Shown here: piece after piece, positions 11,526 to 23,863 of the stretch
Numbering within the stretch: the stretch's first letter is position 1
Layout: each line of letters begins with the position of its first letter
NCBI GenBank assembly: GCA_015680685.1
Contig: MNCI01006638.1
Span: 6,246 to 70,245 of the forward strand
Direction: 5' to 3'
Source of the DNA: Gnetum montanum
Lineage: Eukaryota; Streptophyta; Gnetopsida; Gnetales; Gnetaceae
DNA length: 64,000 nt
The notes under the pieces: generated by a model
Databases searched by the model: none
Told to the model about the DNA's origin: nothing
The model's input: only the letters and a program-made list of their open reading frames with translations
Translations under genes and position numbers: made by a program

Positions 11526-12377
11526 NNNNNNNNNNNNNNNNNNNNNNNNNNNNNNNNNNNNNNNNNNNNNNNNNNNNNNNNNNNNNNNNNNNNNNNNNNN
11601 NNNNNNNNNNNNNNNNNNNNNNNNNNNNNNNNNNNNNNNNNNNNNNNNNNNNNNNNNNNNNNNNNNNNNNNNNNNNNNNNNNNNNNNNNNNNNNNNNNNN
11701 NNNNNNNNNNNNNNNNNNNNNNNNNNNNNNNNNNNNNNNNNNNNNNNNNNNNNNNNNNNNNNNNNNNNNNNNNNNNNNNNNNNNNNNNNNNNNNNNNNNN
11801 NNNNNNNNNNNNNNNNNNNNNNNNNNNNNNNNNNNNNNNNNNNNNNNNNNNNNNNNNNNNNNNNNNNNNNNNNNNNNNNNNNNNNNNNNNNNNNNNNNNN
11901 NNNNNNNNNNNNNNNNNNNNNNNNNNNNNNNNNNNNNNNNNNNNNNNNNNNNNNNNNNNNNNNNNNNNNNNNNNNNNNNNNNNNNNNNNNNNNNNNNNNN
12001 NNNNNNNNNNNNNNNNNNNNNNNNNNNNNNNNNNNNNNNNNNNNNNNNNNNNNNNNNNNNNNNNNNNNNNNNNNNNNNNNNNNNNNNNNNNNNNNNNNNN
12101 NNNNNNNNNNNNNNNNNNNNNNNNNNNNNNNNNNNNNNNNNNNNNNNNNNNNNNNNNNNNNNNNNNNNNNNNNNNNNNNNNNNNNNNNNNNNNNNNNNNN
12201 NNNNNNNNNNNNNNNNNNNNNNNNNNNNNNNNNNNNNNNNNNNNNNNNNNNNNNNNNNNNNNNNNNNNNNNNNNNNNNNNNNNNNNNNNNNNNNNNNNNN
12301 NNNNNNNNNNNNNNGCATTAAGAAAATAATAAGCCTCATGTTTTCCAAGTATTATTCCAAGGAGAACCTGGACTAGG

Positions 12378-13697
12378 ATGGCAGCCAATCAACCTCTAGC
12401 TCCCTTGATTAGCAACTCCTTCAACTTCACTAATTATCATGATATCCCAAAATCAATCCAAAATATAAATTTATTTTTCGATCCCACAAACCCTACTAGT
12501 GATGCTTGCCAACACATACAATGTTTTGAAACCTTACTAGGGATCCATAACATTGTTAAAAATAATGTGGCATGTAGGGTATTTGTGACAACTTTCAAGA
12601 GTAAGGCCATTAAATGATTTTTTATGCTCCCTGATCCCTCCATTGACTCATGGTAGGAGTTCAAAAATAAGTTTTTGATTCAATTTGACAAATTCACAAG
12701 CCCTGCAATCGCATCAAGTAACTTCACATGCTTAAGAAAGCTACCTAGGAAAAATGTTAGGGATTATAACCTTAGATTTCTTCACCAGCTAGCCTATGTG
12801 CCAAGTGAGATGCATCCACAACCCGATGGCATCCTCAACTTTCACCTTTCTACCAGTAATCCATTCTTTGCCTATGCCATCAAATCTAATTCAAACATAA
12901 TAGAAATATAGGGAGTAATGGTTAAAGTCATGGAGTTAGAACAAATCACCTTTATGAACAGCATTCAAACACAATTTAGAATTATGAGCATTAGTAATCC
13001 CATGCAATCTAATTCTCTACCTCTACCAATTTTTCCAATGGCCAATACTATGTTCCAAACTCCCATTCCCCTCCAAATGACTCAACCTACGAACAGGTTT
13101 TTTCAAGGTCCCATATCTTCTTCATTCCTACCATCTAACATTGATTTGAATGATGATCAATCAAAGGACTTAATTTAATCCATCATAAACCCAAATAGGG
13201 TATCTAATCCTATTGAACCTACGACTCAAACTTAAGATCAAATGACCTAGATATTAACTTCACTTCAAAAGCTTTCCAATGATGTAGTTGAATTAAAGAG
13301 AAACAACAAAAAGGATCCTATACAACTAGAAAAATCAAGTTCATCAACTAATGATGATTATTGCTGCCTCCATAACATGAGGCAACATTATGAGAGGACT
13401 TGTTCTCAATTCTTGGCATTATATGGTGATCATACCCAAGGTCAAAAAAATTAGAAAACCCCTATTATGGTCCTTAATATACCCTATGAAATAGTGAATG
13501 AGGAAGTGCCTTCGTTTGAACAAGTCATGGTAAGTGACTCCAACCCACACAACACTCACTATCATAAACTTAGCAACATTATGAACACTACACAACAACA
13601 AACTAGGAATAATCCTTATACACCCCCAAATAGCAGAAATCCTAGTCAAAATAATATAAACAACCAAACTGGGCAATCACAAGTAAATGTTGCATAA
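12378..13697 (+). pseudogene. gag: Tat-like gag, decayed
   Basis: The frame opens with ATG at 12378 ('MAANQPLAPLIS') and continues, with stops at 12615, 12909 and others, in one frame to about 13697. A homologous start is found on the minus strand at 51426 ('MATHQPLTPLVS'), which supports this start. Near the end of gag (about 13355-13405) lies 'YCCLHNMRQHYERTC', a CX2HX4HX4C knuckle typical of Tat-lineage gag and different from the usual CCHC. The region after it is rich in Asn and Gln. The product would form the particle and bind RNA, but the copy cannot be expressed as one protein. Confidence 0.85.
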
Positions 13698-13917
13698 CAA
13701 GCAAACTCTCCTCTACCTAGAAGAGGCCCACCTCAATTAGAAGCCAAAGACAGGCCTAAGACTTATGATCTAGTTGAGGATTTGAAGAAAGTTAAAGCTA
13801 ACATTTTAATTTATGAACTTTTACATTTTAATGAAATGAAAGAGGCAATTTGAGATATAGTTCACATCTATGATTGAAAAAGAAAAGTCCCCAATCCCTA
13901 AAAGGTAAGTTCACTTT

Positions 13918-14507
13918 GTGGAAAGTCCTAACACATTATCAATACAAAATGCAAATAATTCTATGCTAAGTAAGAAAGATCAACCCCCTTTCCTAACAAC
14001 CTTGATCATTTTAGGAAAGAATTTCCACAATTTTTTGATGGATTCTGGTGCAACTATTAGTGTCATGCCTTTTGAGGTATGTAAGGCTTTAGGAGCACAA
14101 ATGATACCACAAACAAAAAGTGTAATTCAACTCAATGGATCTGACATACCTACAGTAGGATCATTGAAAGGAGTGAAGGTGCAACTTAAATAATATCCTA
14201 CATTTACATGTTACACTAATATGCTAGTAGTTGACATGCTTCCCATCTATGGTGTGCTATTTTATTGAACTTTTAGAGCCAAGTTTGAGGCCTTCTTTAG
14301 GTTGGATTTTTCAAAATTTTTAATTCCTATCAAAGGAAAATATGAATATATGACTATACCTAGAGAACCCTTTTATAAACATGTGGTAACAAGCTTCGAC
14401 CAATTGAGTAAACCTCTAGGAAATCAACACACCAACCTCTTTGTTGGAGTGGTTAAGCTAGGGATTGGTGAATATTTGATGAATGATGATGTGGGTGAAA
14501 CCCCAGG
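13918..14507 (+). pseudogene. Tat-like aspartic protease, cut by the nested insertion
   Basis: The frame 13918-14193 contains 'FLMDSGATISVMPFEV', the active-site Asp-Ser-Gly of a retropepsin, followed by a hydrophobic stretch and 'GSLKGVKVQL'. After a stop at 14192 a second piece (14302-14507) with 'KLGIGEYLMNDD' continues to the point where the nested element is inserted. Coding resumes, with frame changes, at 25018. The frame differs from gag, so at least one shift lies between 13700 and 13918. Confidence 0.85.
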
Positions 14508-15405
14508 TGATGAAGTGCCATTATGTCGATGCATTTACTAGGCTGAGTATACAAGACCCTATATACATGTCCGCGTCAATGTGGCCCCGTCGACGTATCC
14601 TTCCATGCATCGATGTGGCCCCGTTTACATGGCGTCTGTTTCGGCCTATAAATAAGAGGGCTTCCATCTCTCTTAGGTACCTTTTTGTCAATTGTAGCGA
14701 AGCTCATGTAGTTTGTCCCTGCGAGAGCTAGAATATTTTCCAAGTGCCCACAGTAGGTGTAAGAAAGGTGTCTAGCTCTTTATTCGAGTGCTGATGTATC
14801 TGAGCCCATTGGCGTGAATGGCAATAAAGATGAGCTTTTCAAGAATTCCTTACAACATTTGGACTTAGTTATTTAAGCATTTAATAGTTTAATATCTTTA
14901 TGCTTTGATAGTTACTTAAGTTTCCATTGTTGTTATTTCTATCACTATCGCTATTTCATAGTTCATAGAAACCATAAGTGCGATCATCTTAAACATAAAC
15001 CCAACGCTTGGCAACCCAGTGACGCTTAATGTCTAATAACCAAGTAGTGGTTAAGGGATGCTCAGGACATGCCTAGAAGATGGGATCAAATACTTATGCT
15101 AGGAATAGTTCAGATATAGATTAGGATAATTATAGATTAGATAATATTTCATTCTTTACTTTCCATACCTTAATTAGACGTCAAAAGATAAAATCCATAA
15201 AAATTAGTTTCCTTAATCTCACTTAACCATTGCCACTAGTACATCACAAGTGAGGTTGGGAAGACAACAACTATTCTAACAAAGGATTTTGTAGGTTAAA
15301 GGTCTAGTGTATGTTATGTGCTTACAGTCTACAAAATTCGACCAAGTCATGTGTGAACGCCTGTGATTCGCATGGTTAGGTGTAGGGGTACCTAGTCGCT
15401 CATCA
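14508..15405 (+). mobile_element. 5' LTR of the nested element
   Basis: 898 bp, TGATGA...TCATCA. U3 has repeated phrases 'tgtggccccgt' before a TATA box ('cctataaataagag', 14646-14660). A conserved 'gcaataaagatgagctt' near 14820 probably holds the polyadenylation signal. In about 130 bp after that region (14760-14890 against 24358-24490) I count seven substitutions to the other LTR, six of them transitions, which fits an old, methylated insertion. Confidence 0.93.
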
Positions 15406-15406
15406 T

Positions 15407-15424
15407 TGGTGCCGTTGCTGGGGA
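15407..15424 (+). promoter_or_regulatory. Primer binding site, tRNA-Asp type
   Basis: 'tggtgccgttgctgggga' begins two bases after the 5' LTR. The sequence complementary to the 3' end of plant tRNA-Asp is TGGCGCCGTTGCCGGGGA; the two differences are both C-to-T. Confidence 0.9.
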
Positions 15425-15470
15425 CTGTTAGTCTTACATGTGCCAATTAACCTTAGCAAACTTATTATTC

Positions 15471-17401
15471 ATGTCGTTGGAAGGACCCAGGATAGAAAAA
15501 TTTACACACACTAGGAAGACTAAGTAAAAGGTAAAGTACACTGACTAAATGGATAACCTAATATCCAATAAGTCTTCTTCTCACACGCGAGATGAATCCA
15601 ACCCATCGGTGCCACAAGAATGTTAGGTGGTATACAATAATTTAGATGAATATGTCCCTAAATTCACCTTCATCCTACATTAGGATGAACATTTGTGATT
15701 GTAGAACATGAAAGGCAACATCATACTACCGCCTGACTGATCAACTCCTAGAATGTTATTCCATAATCTTGTCAAACTGGGCATCCAGGGCTGTGGTATG
15801 GAGTACGTTATGAAGGATCATGACTACCAAGACTATCATCCCACTAAGGCCCAATGGGTACGAGATTAGCAGTAGGAAGAACAGTATGAACACATGAAGG
15901 GGAAATAATTTAGTAACCCCTTATTCTTACAAGGGCTGCAGGACGATGGGGAGCCTATCTTTCATGATTCTCATTCGACTAAACTTCCTCTGGGACACCA
16001 AGTCATCTAGTCCATCATCCAGAATAAGCAAGCAAGTGACTGAGACCCCCAGGATAATGGAGGATCATGTGGAAAAGGCCATAGCATAAGCAAGGATGAA
16101 TAGGAAGATCGTGGCCATCGCTAGAGTAGAGGGGAAGATCGTCACTAGGGTGGTGACAATCCCTCTCCCTCTTCTCCATCCTCTCACTCCCCACTACTTT
16201 CATCCAGTTAAGACTTTGATCACAACCATGGTAGAAAGGAGCAAGGTGATGGTGGTCAGAAGGACTAAATGGAATGACGTGAGGAAGCATGTGAGCAATC
16301 ACACGAGCCTCACCATCATGAAACGAAGGGCAGCTGGAATCATCATAGACACCGTGGTACTTAGTAGAACTATGACTCGGATGAACCATTACTGGCTACT
16401 CGGAGCATGCTCCATATCACCAAGGCATTTTAGATCCCTAGTAAGCATGTGAAGGATAGCCATATCAAATGCATTGATATGAACAACATTCCCCGATTTG
16501 AAGGGGGATACAATTGTGATCCGAAAACTTACTTGCAAGCATTCCATGATGCTTGCACCCTGCAAAACATTGATAATGACTAGCAGAAGCTTAAGTTGTT
16601 CCCTTGCACACTCATCAAGGAAGTCGAAAGTTGGTACTAGTCTTTGGAACCAAAATCAATTAGAAGATGGAGTACGATGCTTGAACTCTTCAATGACAAG
16701 TATCAGACCTACTCTAGAGTGGTGAACCTGAGACGTCAGATCCAAGGGTGGAAGCAAGGTAATCATGAACCCTTGGATGCAACCATGAGTAGGTACTATT
16801 TATTGTTACATCAATGCCCCAGTCATGGCTACTCTCAGTGAGCACAACTTCACCATATCATTGATGGGCTCTAATTTGAAATAAGAAAGAACCTTGGCAT
16901 GTATGCCTAGGGACAATTGTCAGAACTAAGGATCCATCAACTGTAGTACCTAATTGAGCAAGTGGCCAAAGAAGAGGGGGAGCTCAGAAAGAAGGAGAAT
17001 GTAGAGGAGTTTAACTAGGATCCTTCCATCAAAAAGAGGAAAGTCCAATTTTGTGAAGATGACGAGGAATCACCACTAGAAGCAGCGGTGAATTGAAAAA
17101 CCTTGCCTTTACAAAAGTTTGCATCTAAAATATTAGCAAAGGTTGATAAGATGTGGGACTCTTTGGATGAAAAATTCCAAAGTGTGCTGAAAATTGCAGA
17201 AGAGTCTAGAGAGCAAGGTAATGATCATGATCTGCATAGGAAGAAGGAAGCTAAACGTGCCCAACATAAGGGTAAGGGGAAAGTTGTTGTAGCAGAATAG
17301 GTTGTAGACTCTGACACAGAGGAAGATAATGAATGTGGCATATGTCAATATGAACATCCTATGGGGTGTTTTTCTATGGTTTCACATCTTCAAGAGTCTA
17401 G
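15471..17401 (+). pseudogene. gag: Athila-like gag of the nested element, decayed
   Basis: The probable start is ATG at 15471 ('MSLEGPRIEKF'). The capsid-like part is clearest at 16644-17060, including 'LLLHQCPSHGYSQ', 'QLHHIIDGL' and 'EQVAKEEGELRK'. The same phrases occur in the minus element at 41105-40830. The C-terminus has a lysine-rich stretch (17230-17290) and then 'CGICQYEHPMGC' (17334-17369), a CX2CX3HX3C cluster shorter than the normal knuckle and present in the same place in the minus element. Stops and frame changes break the gene several times. Confidence 0.85.
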
Positions 17402-17932
17402 GGTGTACCCATTGAATCCTTGCTTGGCAAGGAGGAAAACACCCTGAAGGTTGCCTTACCCACAAGGCAACCCAAGGTAGTTCCACCAGCAGCAAGGGTA
17501 TTACCCAAGTGGAGCACCACCATAGCCTTATGAATACTTCCAGTAGTGGCAGCAACCACAAGTGTGGGGAATGCCACCTCCAAGGTATTAGTACCCTTAC
17601 CGACAACCAGATCCCTATGGGTACTATGTTCAGCAACCAGTCTCTCCACGGGACTCTTCCAATCATGCCACATTTTAGAATTATTACCATCTCCCAGAAT
17701 ATTTTTGACCACAATCTCCATCACCCAGGGGGAAAGCCCGCATCTCTACTATGCTGCATCACCTTCTCCTGCCACTCCTCCACAACATCCCACTCAGCTA
17801 TAACTTGCTCCACCTATGTAGGGGAAAATCCCACCATAGCCACAGCAACGCAATGCTACAAGGGTTGTCAACCTACAACCAGCTCCTTAGTTGAGTGGAC
17901 CAAAAGTGAAGCCATGAAAATGTCCCTTCTTC
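17402..17932 (+). other. Pro/Gln-rich linker between gag and protease
   Basis: Low-complexity coding-like sequence rich in Pro, Gln, Ser and His, with stops. It corresponds to about 40480-40000 on the minus strand in the related element. The ORFs on both strands here (17382-17943) are overlapping readings of this compositionally biased stretch. Confidence 0.55.
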
Positions 17933-18553
17933 TTGCCCAATAATGTACACACACCATCACACCCACCTGTGACTGGTGCCTTTGAACCTCAAACCACCTC
18001 CACTGTTCCACCTCTTGAGAAGTCAAGCCAAATGCCCTCCAACGTACAAACGGTCATGCTGATACACGCAGTAACCAACTGGATAAAGATAGGTCACCTT
18101 CGCCAGAAATTGACTGATTTGAGAAGCCCCCTCATCTATCTTCAAGTGGAAGGAAATGAGCCATGTAAATCCCTTCTAGATTTTAGGTTAGGAGTTAATT
18201 TGATCTTACATGACATGTACAAGAATTGGAACATGCCCCTGTTAAAGAAGAGCAACATTAGGCTCGAACTGGCAAACCAGTCCATCATTGTTCCCTTGGG
18301 AGTGGTGGAGGACATTGTGACCATCATTTTTGGGTGGTCCTATCCTGCTGATTTCCTTGTCATTAGTGTTAAAAATTGCAAGGGGAACTTCCCAATCATA
18401 ATGGGAAGGGCCTGGTTGAGCACGGTGGATGCAAGACTAGGACTCCAAGATCCTTCCCTTGAAATTCCAAAGGAAAATCCTTTTGGAAAAATCAAGAAGA
18501 AGCACGTTCCATGCATCGCATACAGTGACTCCGGGTACAACTATGTGCAATAG
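17933..18553 (+). pseudogene. Athila-like protease, active site lost
   Basis: A 206-codon open frame. Residues about 40-75 ('HAVTNWIKIGHL') match the minus element's protease. The active-site stretch reads 'SLLDFRLGVNLI' where the relative has 'ALLDSGSSVNLI'; Asp is kept but Ser-Gly became Phe-Arg, so this copy should be inactive. The later flap and 'PIIMGRAWLSTVDARLG' are well preserved, ending 'CIAYSDSGYNYVQ'. The frame is unusually long for such a decayed element. Confidence 0.88.
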
Positions 18554-20519
18554 CTATTTTTTGCCAAGTCAGCATCCATTCAAGCATGCAGTCAGTGTAC
18601 CGAAGAATTGTAAGTCTAGCAATGCCCATAAGTAGTAGCCATGACTCAAGAAGGTACCCAGTGGCTGACCACTAATCCTACTAGCAGCACCATGTGCATG
18701 GAACCATCTAAGGAGCTTGTAAGCACCCACATAGAAAGCATGGACCATTTTGAAGAATTTCATCAACAAGTGTCCATTGTTGATGACCATGGTGATTGGG
18801 GAAAGTTGCAAATCCCTAAAAGCTTCAAGCAAGAGCCCTTGGAACTCAAACCTTTTCGTGGGCTCCACCTAACCAAGGATACCACCTCATCATAACTAGG
18901 ACAACCTCGTTCCATCTTTCACATCTCCTCTTTCCCACCCAGTTGTGGGGGAGATCGTCTTCCATGTTGATCCATTCCACTACGCTCCTCACTCTTTTTG
19001 GAATTTTTTGTTTCACTTTTTTGTTTTTCAACATCGTTCATACGTTTGCCAATTCTTAATTTTTCCTTTCTTTAATTACTTTTCCATTTCTTTTTTGCTT
19101 ATCTATGGATATATGTGTGTTTAATTTTCAATTGTTTGATAATGAGTTATCTTATTGTCGTTAGGTGTCTGGCGCGGATGGTTTTTGTTACAATGGGTCA
19201 CGTGAAATAGTCCACCTAGTTATCTCGCTCTCGCCCTTGCACTTGTTGTTCTTTGACTTTACATCTATTTTTCATCTCATAACATCAGCAATGAGTCCAT
19301 GTCATCCACCCATCCACCCATTCTATGGTTTTCCTTCCTTTGGAAACCTGCAACCCCTTCACTTATACACATTGTAATTAATGTGTGACTTGTGTAGTTC
19401 CCAGACTTGGGGATGATCCAATGGTTTGAATCGAGTGTGACTTTAAGGGGAATGCAACATTCGTCACTCTCTTCTATCCCTTGGGTTTTCGGTGTGTCCT
19501 TACGAATTTCTTACAACTCCACGTCCTTCTCTACAAGGAAGTTACTGGGAAATTCGACCTTGCATGGTGTGGTCCTTACCAAAAAAATTCAAAAATTTAG
19601 AAAAAAAAACAAATAAAAATGAGGATTCAAAGCACACACCATGGTCTAATGCATGCAAACAAGCATGGATGTTTGCATGTTGTGGCTCCCATGAAATAAC
19701 AAGAAAATGAAAAAAATAAAATCATAACTATATGGGAATTCAAAGCACACCCCTTAGACCACCTCTCATGGGCCACGAAAATGAGTTATGGGACTCACTC
19801 CATCCCCTCTAACTTAGTCCTGTTTCACATCCTTCCCCTCATGCTTATTGGAGTGGTGGTTTCCTATGGGTGCACTTTAATCCTTGGGGGACGAATGAGG
19901 CTTCACATGTTGCTACGATGTCACTGTATGAGGTTGGTTTTGGGTCTGACCTCAGGAAAGGTCCTACCGAGTCACTTAACCACAACTTCACATGGGGTTT
20001 CACATGACCAATGATTGGAATTCCACTCCTCTCATCTCTCTCGAACTCATTTCTCTCTCGAACTCACCTCACTAACGATCTTATGTTTTGAAAGTTCATC
20101 ATGATTTCCATGTACTACTAATGCCTTGATGAGATCTCCTAGGTAGGAGTATTAATTTGCGAGCACTATTTCTTGACTTCGGGGCCCATGGACTCTAGTG
20201 TTGGGGATATGCAAGGGCTACTAAGGCTACCGCCTACTATGGGGAGTACCCACTTACATATTCCTGGTCCCTCTTGTTAGTCTCCCATCCTTTTGATTTC
20301 GTGGTTGATTGTTTTAAGGGTCCCATTGCTTGATTTCCTCTCTGCAGAGTTCTTTCTCACCACATTTTCCTACTTTTCACTCATTTTCTCACTCAACTTT
20401 CCTTCCTCTTGTCCTTAGTCATGTTCCAGGCCTCTCATGCTCTTCAACCGCCCCAATTTGGCATTTTTAATTCATCTTTTCGAGCTTTTTTCAGGCTAGT
20501 CAATGGTAGTCAATGGGTG
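18554..20519 (+). mobile_element. 3' module of Athila-like type inside the nested element, non-coding
   Basis: Coding traces continue to about 18895 ('LELKPFRGLHL'), after which the RT expected in an autonomous element is absent. From about 19380 the sequence aligns with 1-640 and with the minus element's tail, for example 'gggaattcaaagcacacccc' (19735) and 'ggagtacccactta' (20240). A direct internal repeat is visible: 'aattcaaagcacacccctta' at 19738 and a close copy at 19625. No gene is supported. Confidence 0.65.
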
Positions 20520-20640
20520 GGACCCCCTACATATATGGGGCCCCATATAAATAGCCCCCTACATATATGCGGCCACATATACACGGCCCTGTTGATGCAA
20601 CATCCAACCTCTATATATACTTGTTGTGCCTTACAATTTT
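20520..20640 (+). promoter_or_regulatory. Internal LTR-U3-like promoter segment before ORF2
   Basis: The run 'ctacatatatgcggccacat' (about 20561) followed by a 'ggccctgttgatgcaacatc' block parallels the element's own U3 ('ctacatatatgggaccctgt', then 'tggccccgtcgatgcatcc' at 24158-24200). TATA-like sites 'catataaatag' (20546) and 'ctatatatac' (20611) lie about 490 and 420 bp before the ORF2 start. This suggests a duplicated promoter for a separate ORF2 transcript; that role is inference. Confidence 0.5.
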
Positions 20641-20773
20641 TCATCATTTGGCACACAAATTAGGGGGAGATTTTGTAATTTTTTTTCCTAACTTCTTCTC
20701 TAGCATCTACGTTCTATCGTGTGTCTACATCAACTGATCCTTACCCTCTTAAGTACCTGGAGGTATGCTCTCA

Positions 20774-20796
20774 GTCATGGGGGTGTGAAGCCTATG
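20774..20796 (+). promoter_or_regulatory. Internal purine-tract-like box
   Basis: 'ctcagtcatgggggtgtg' closely resembles the true 3' tract 'ctcagtcgtgggggtatg' at 24107-24125 of the same element. Counterparts occur at about 800-815 and (minus) about 34775-34760 in relatives. Confidence 0.45.
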
Positions 20797-21033
20797 TATA
20801 ATTAATTAGTTAGTTAATTCAGACTTTGCACCTCTAAAGGGAAGAAACAAAAACAATAGCTTAAACTCCAACTCATCCCTTGTTGTTTTTGGCTCTAACC
20901 CATGAATTAACACTCTAAGGGATTTAATGGAATGCTCGTGCCAACAACATAACTTAGTCAAACTGAGAAGGTGTATAAGGACCATTTTGAGCTACTTATG
21001 CATAGTCTAATGGGTGGTTATGTTTGATTGCAA

Positions 21034-23863
21034 ATGGCACCCAAACAAAGGCATCCAAGAGGCGAAGGACCATCACAACCGAGGGAAAAGCATCCACGAA
21101 TAGGAAGAGGACAAGGCATGTAGCAACTAGAGCATGCAGAGGGCTCTCATGCAACTAGTCCTCTTTACAAAGGACCTAACGTGAAAACTGTCCATCAAAT
21201 TCTTGAAGAGGAGATTGCTGATGAGCAATCGCAAGGGGATGAAACACCGAGGATAGCACAATGGCTTGAGGTCACCCTAACCCAAACATGTCTCGATGCT
21301 ATCAAGCCACGAGAAGTGCAACAGATGGTCCTACAAGAGCTAAATTTTGGACCATTTCTCAAAAATGCACCAGAAGATGTGAGGCTCCACCTACAAAACT
21401 CTCCTATGTGGCCAATTATTACAATCAATGGTGAACGGTAAATAGGAGAGACCTATCTTTTCTAGAAAAATTGGAAACTGGGGTCTAGGATAAGAATCAA
21501 AGACACCTATGTATCTTACTCTGCAGAGGCAATAGTGTGAGACTGGAGCAAATGTGGTAGAGATCCCGAAACAAGCAGAAATTAAGGTAAAAGGGGAGTG
21601 GATTAGGCAGTGCTATGGGGTAGATCGCAAGGAGTTCAGCACTCTAACCACTGCGGAGAGGGTTTATTTAAAGATCACATCTTACCACCTAAACCCAATG
21701 ATGAGACCCAGTAAAATCATGGCCTTCTCCACTCATGCATGTTTTTTCCTAAGTGGGAAATTTCCAATGAGTCTTCCATAGTTGATATTCTTGGAAATTG
21801 AAAAGCGTTTCACTGAAAGCAATGTGGAAGATAAGCTCTCCCCTTCCCCTACCTAATTAGAAAGTTGTGCAAATGGGCAAGGATATCACGGTATGCCAAT
21901 GATACACTCCAGCATGCCCTGATTGCCTCATGGTGCAAAATGATGAAGGATAGGACTCTTGCCACTACACAGATGGAGGAAGAGCAACAACCACCTCCAC
22001 CACCTACATAAAAAACAAGGTTAGGTTTGAAAACTATTGCAGAATACATCCACGAAATCTAACAATCACTCTTGAGCCAGCAAGAGCAATCTGGAAGGAC
22101 CGGTGGAGGGGAAGGTCTATTGCCTTGCAATGAGCCACTTGGAGCAAGTGGCTCAATCAGTTAATTTGCTAGAAAGAGCAGGGCCGATGTTCTTCACCGC
22201 TTAAACACAAGTGCCAGCAAGAACAGATCCTAGCATCTGAGAGGTAATAGTATCAACTCCATAGCTATTTTCCAAAACTTTAAGAAATGCTGCTCCCTTC
22301 TCAGTACGCTTGGAAGATGGTGAAGGGGCGACAATCCTGGTGATGTAGGACCAAGGATAGGAGATTGTGGCTGAAGTGGTTACTGATACAATTGCTATAG
22401 TTCTCAACACACCATTGGTTCCTATACTAGATGTACATGGGCTTCAAGATGTACATGCATCTGCCAAAACTTTACGTAGCAGGATTGATGCACCACAACA
22501 TGAAGAATTGTTGGACCGACTGGTGGGAACTGGGCAACCACTTCCAAATATCGTTGATCTCCTAGATAACATCACTACAACCTAGTCGGAGCTGCTTTTA
22601 GCAAGGGGGAAGAGCCTCATTTTGGAAGGGAAACTTGAAGCTTCTCAATCCACTTGTCAACACTTGGCAACATAAGTCGCCCAGTTAAGAATCCAACTTG
22701 CCAATCCAGCTCTCCTCAACTGTGAGCTCCCCAAAAATGAAGCTTTTCAACAATTTCAAGTTAAACTTTAGATAGTTGAGGATGAGCGAGAGTCAATGAT
22801 CTTTGATAAGGCATTGGAAAATGCATAGACATATCATTTAGACAAGGACTTGGTAGAGGTTCACCAGGAGAATGTCGAGTTGACTGAAGAGGTCCATCAC
22901 CTATGTAATGTTGGTGCTGAAAATGAGCACATGAAAACTTTTATCCACCAACAGCAGGAAGAGCTAGCTAGGGTGAATGCTGATGTGAGAAGGTTGGCCG
23001 CTGAGAATTGAAATTTATCCATGGAGGAGGTTCAAACTCTATGATAGAAATATGCCATCAAAATTACCACTTGGAAGAAACAGGCCCTAAAATTTGAAAA
23101 AGTCAAGAATCATTACAAGGACCAAGTGGGATTGCAAAAGGAGGTAAATGAAAAATAAATTCAAGTCACAAAGGCTAAAATAAACCAAGCACTCTAGCAA
23201 CTCCAAGAGGGAGGTGAGGTATGGCAACATATCTTTGATGGGTTGAATGCCTACAATCAAGTTGAAATCCACCTCAAAGAGTTGTAGATTGAGGAAATGA
23301 TAGAATATATGGAGCTTGCCAACCTTCGTTATGCAAACATGGCTATGCTCATAGATGGGAGACCATGGCTTGAATTGGAGAAGTAAGTGGCCACCTCGTA
23401 TTCTCTATACGAGGGTGAGTTCTAAGTGCATAATGCAACAAAGCAAAAATTGGAAATAGCAAACGCGAAACTTAAGGTTCTCCGCACATGATTTGGAGGA
23501 CAACGTACGGTCATGGAGAACTTCACCTATCGAATAACTAACTACCAGTAGTTGCAGACATCAATTCAAGTGTTTGATATTGAATGAAAATAGTTTGTAG
23601 CCTAGTTCCTCAACTTGAAAGAACTCTTCCTGATGTTGCCATGCCCTTGGAAGGTTCCAGTTTTAGCACACATTGGTGAAGCTGCCTAGAGAGTGAACAA
23701 TCCCAAAAGCAAATAGGGGAAAATGAGGGTCATTCTGGAGGCTTTCTAGTTGCCTTAAGAAGCTACAGCTGCTACGGAACAACCATCATTCATGCCACCA
23801 CTGCCACATGGACCAGAGGCTGGTGAAGGTCCATCAGAACCACCACCACCAGGGATAGTGTGA
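21034..23863 (+). pseudogene. ORF2 of the nested element: unknown protein with long coiled coil
   Basis: Reading from ATG at 21034 ('MAPKQRHPRGEGPS', basic, possible nuclear signal) and following frame changes, about 940 codons run to a stop at 23861-23863. The N-terminal third has globular stretches (21181-21441 with 'LNFGPFLKNAPEDVRL'; 21554-21781 with 'TTAERVYLKITSYHLNPM'), which recall the putative plant transposon protein family found in gypsy extra ORFs, though I cannot confirm this. The middle (about 22580-23480) is charged and heptad-like, with phrases such as 'QENVELTEEVHHLCN' and 'QQQEELARVNADVRRLAAEN'. The end is proline-rich ('EGPSEPPPPGIV' then stop). Many in-frame stops show decay. 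It is not Gag, Pol or an Env with membrane segments, and no other element in the window has it. Confidence 0.65.

Noticed and set aside
11217-12388. Long ORFs of 288-370 codons across the N gap
   Set aside because: They are made of unknown residues from the run of Ns and a TC microsatellite.
16015-16452. 118- and 124-codon ORFs on opposite strands
   Set aside because: They overlap each other inside the decayed gag region; the gag frame itself is broken here and neither matches a family.
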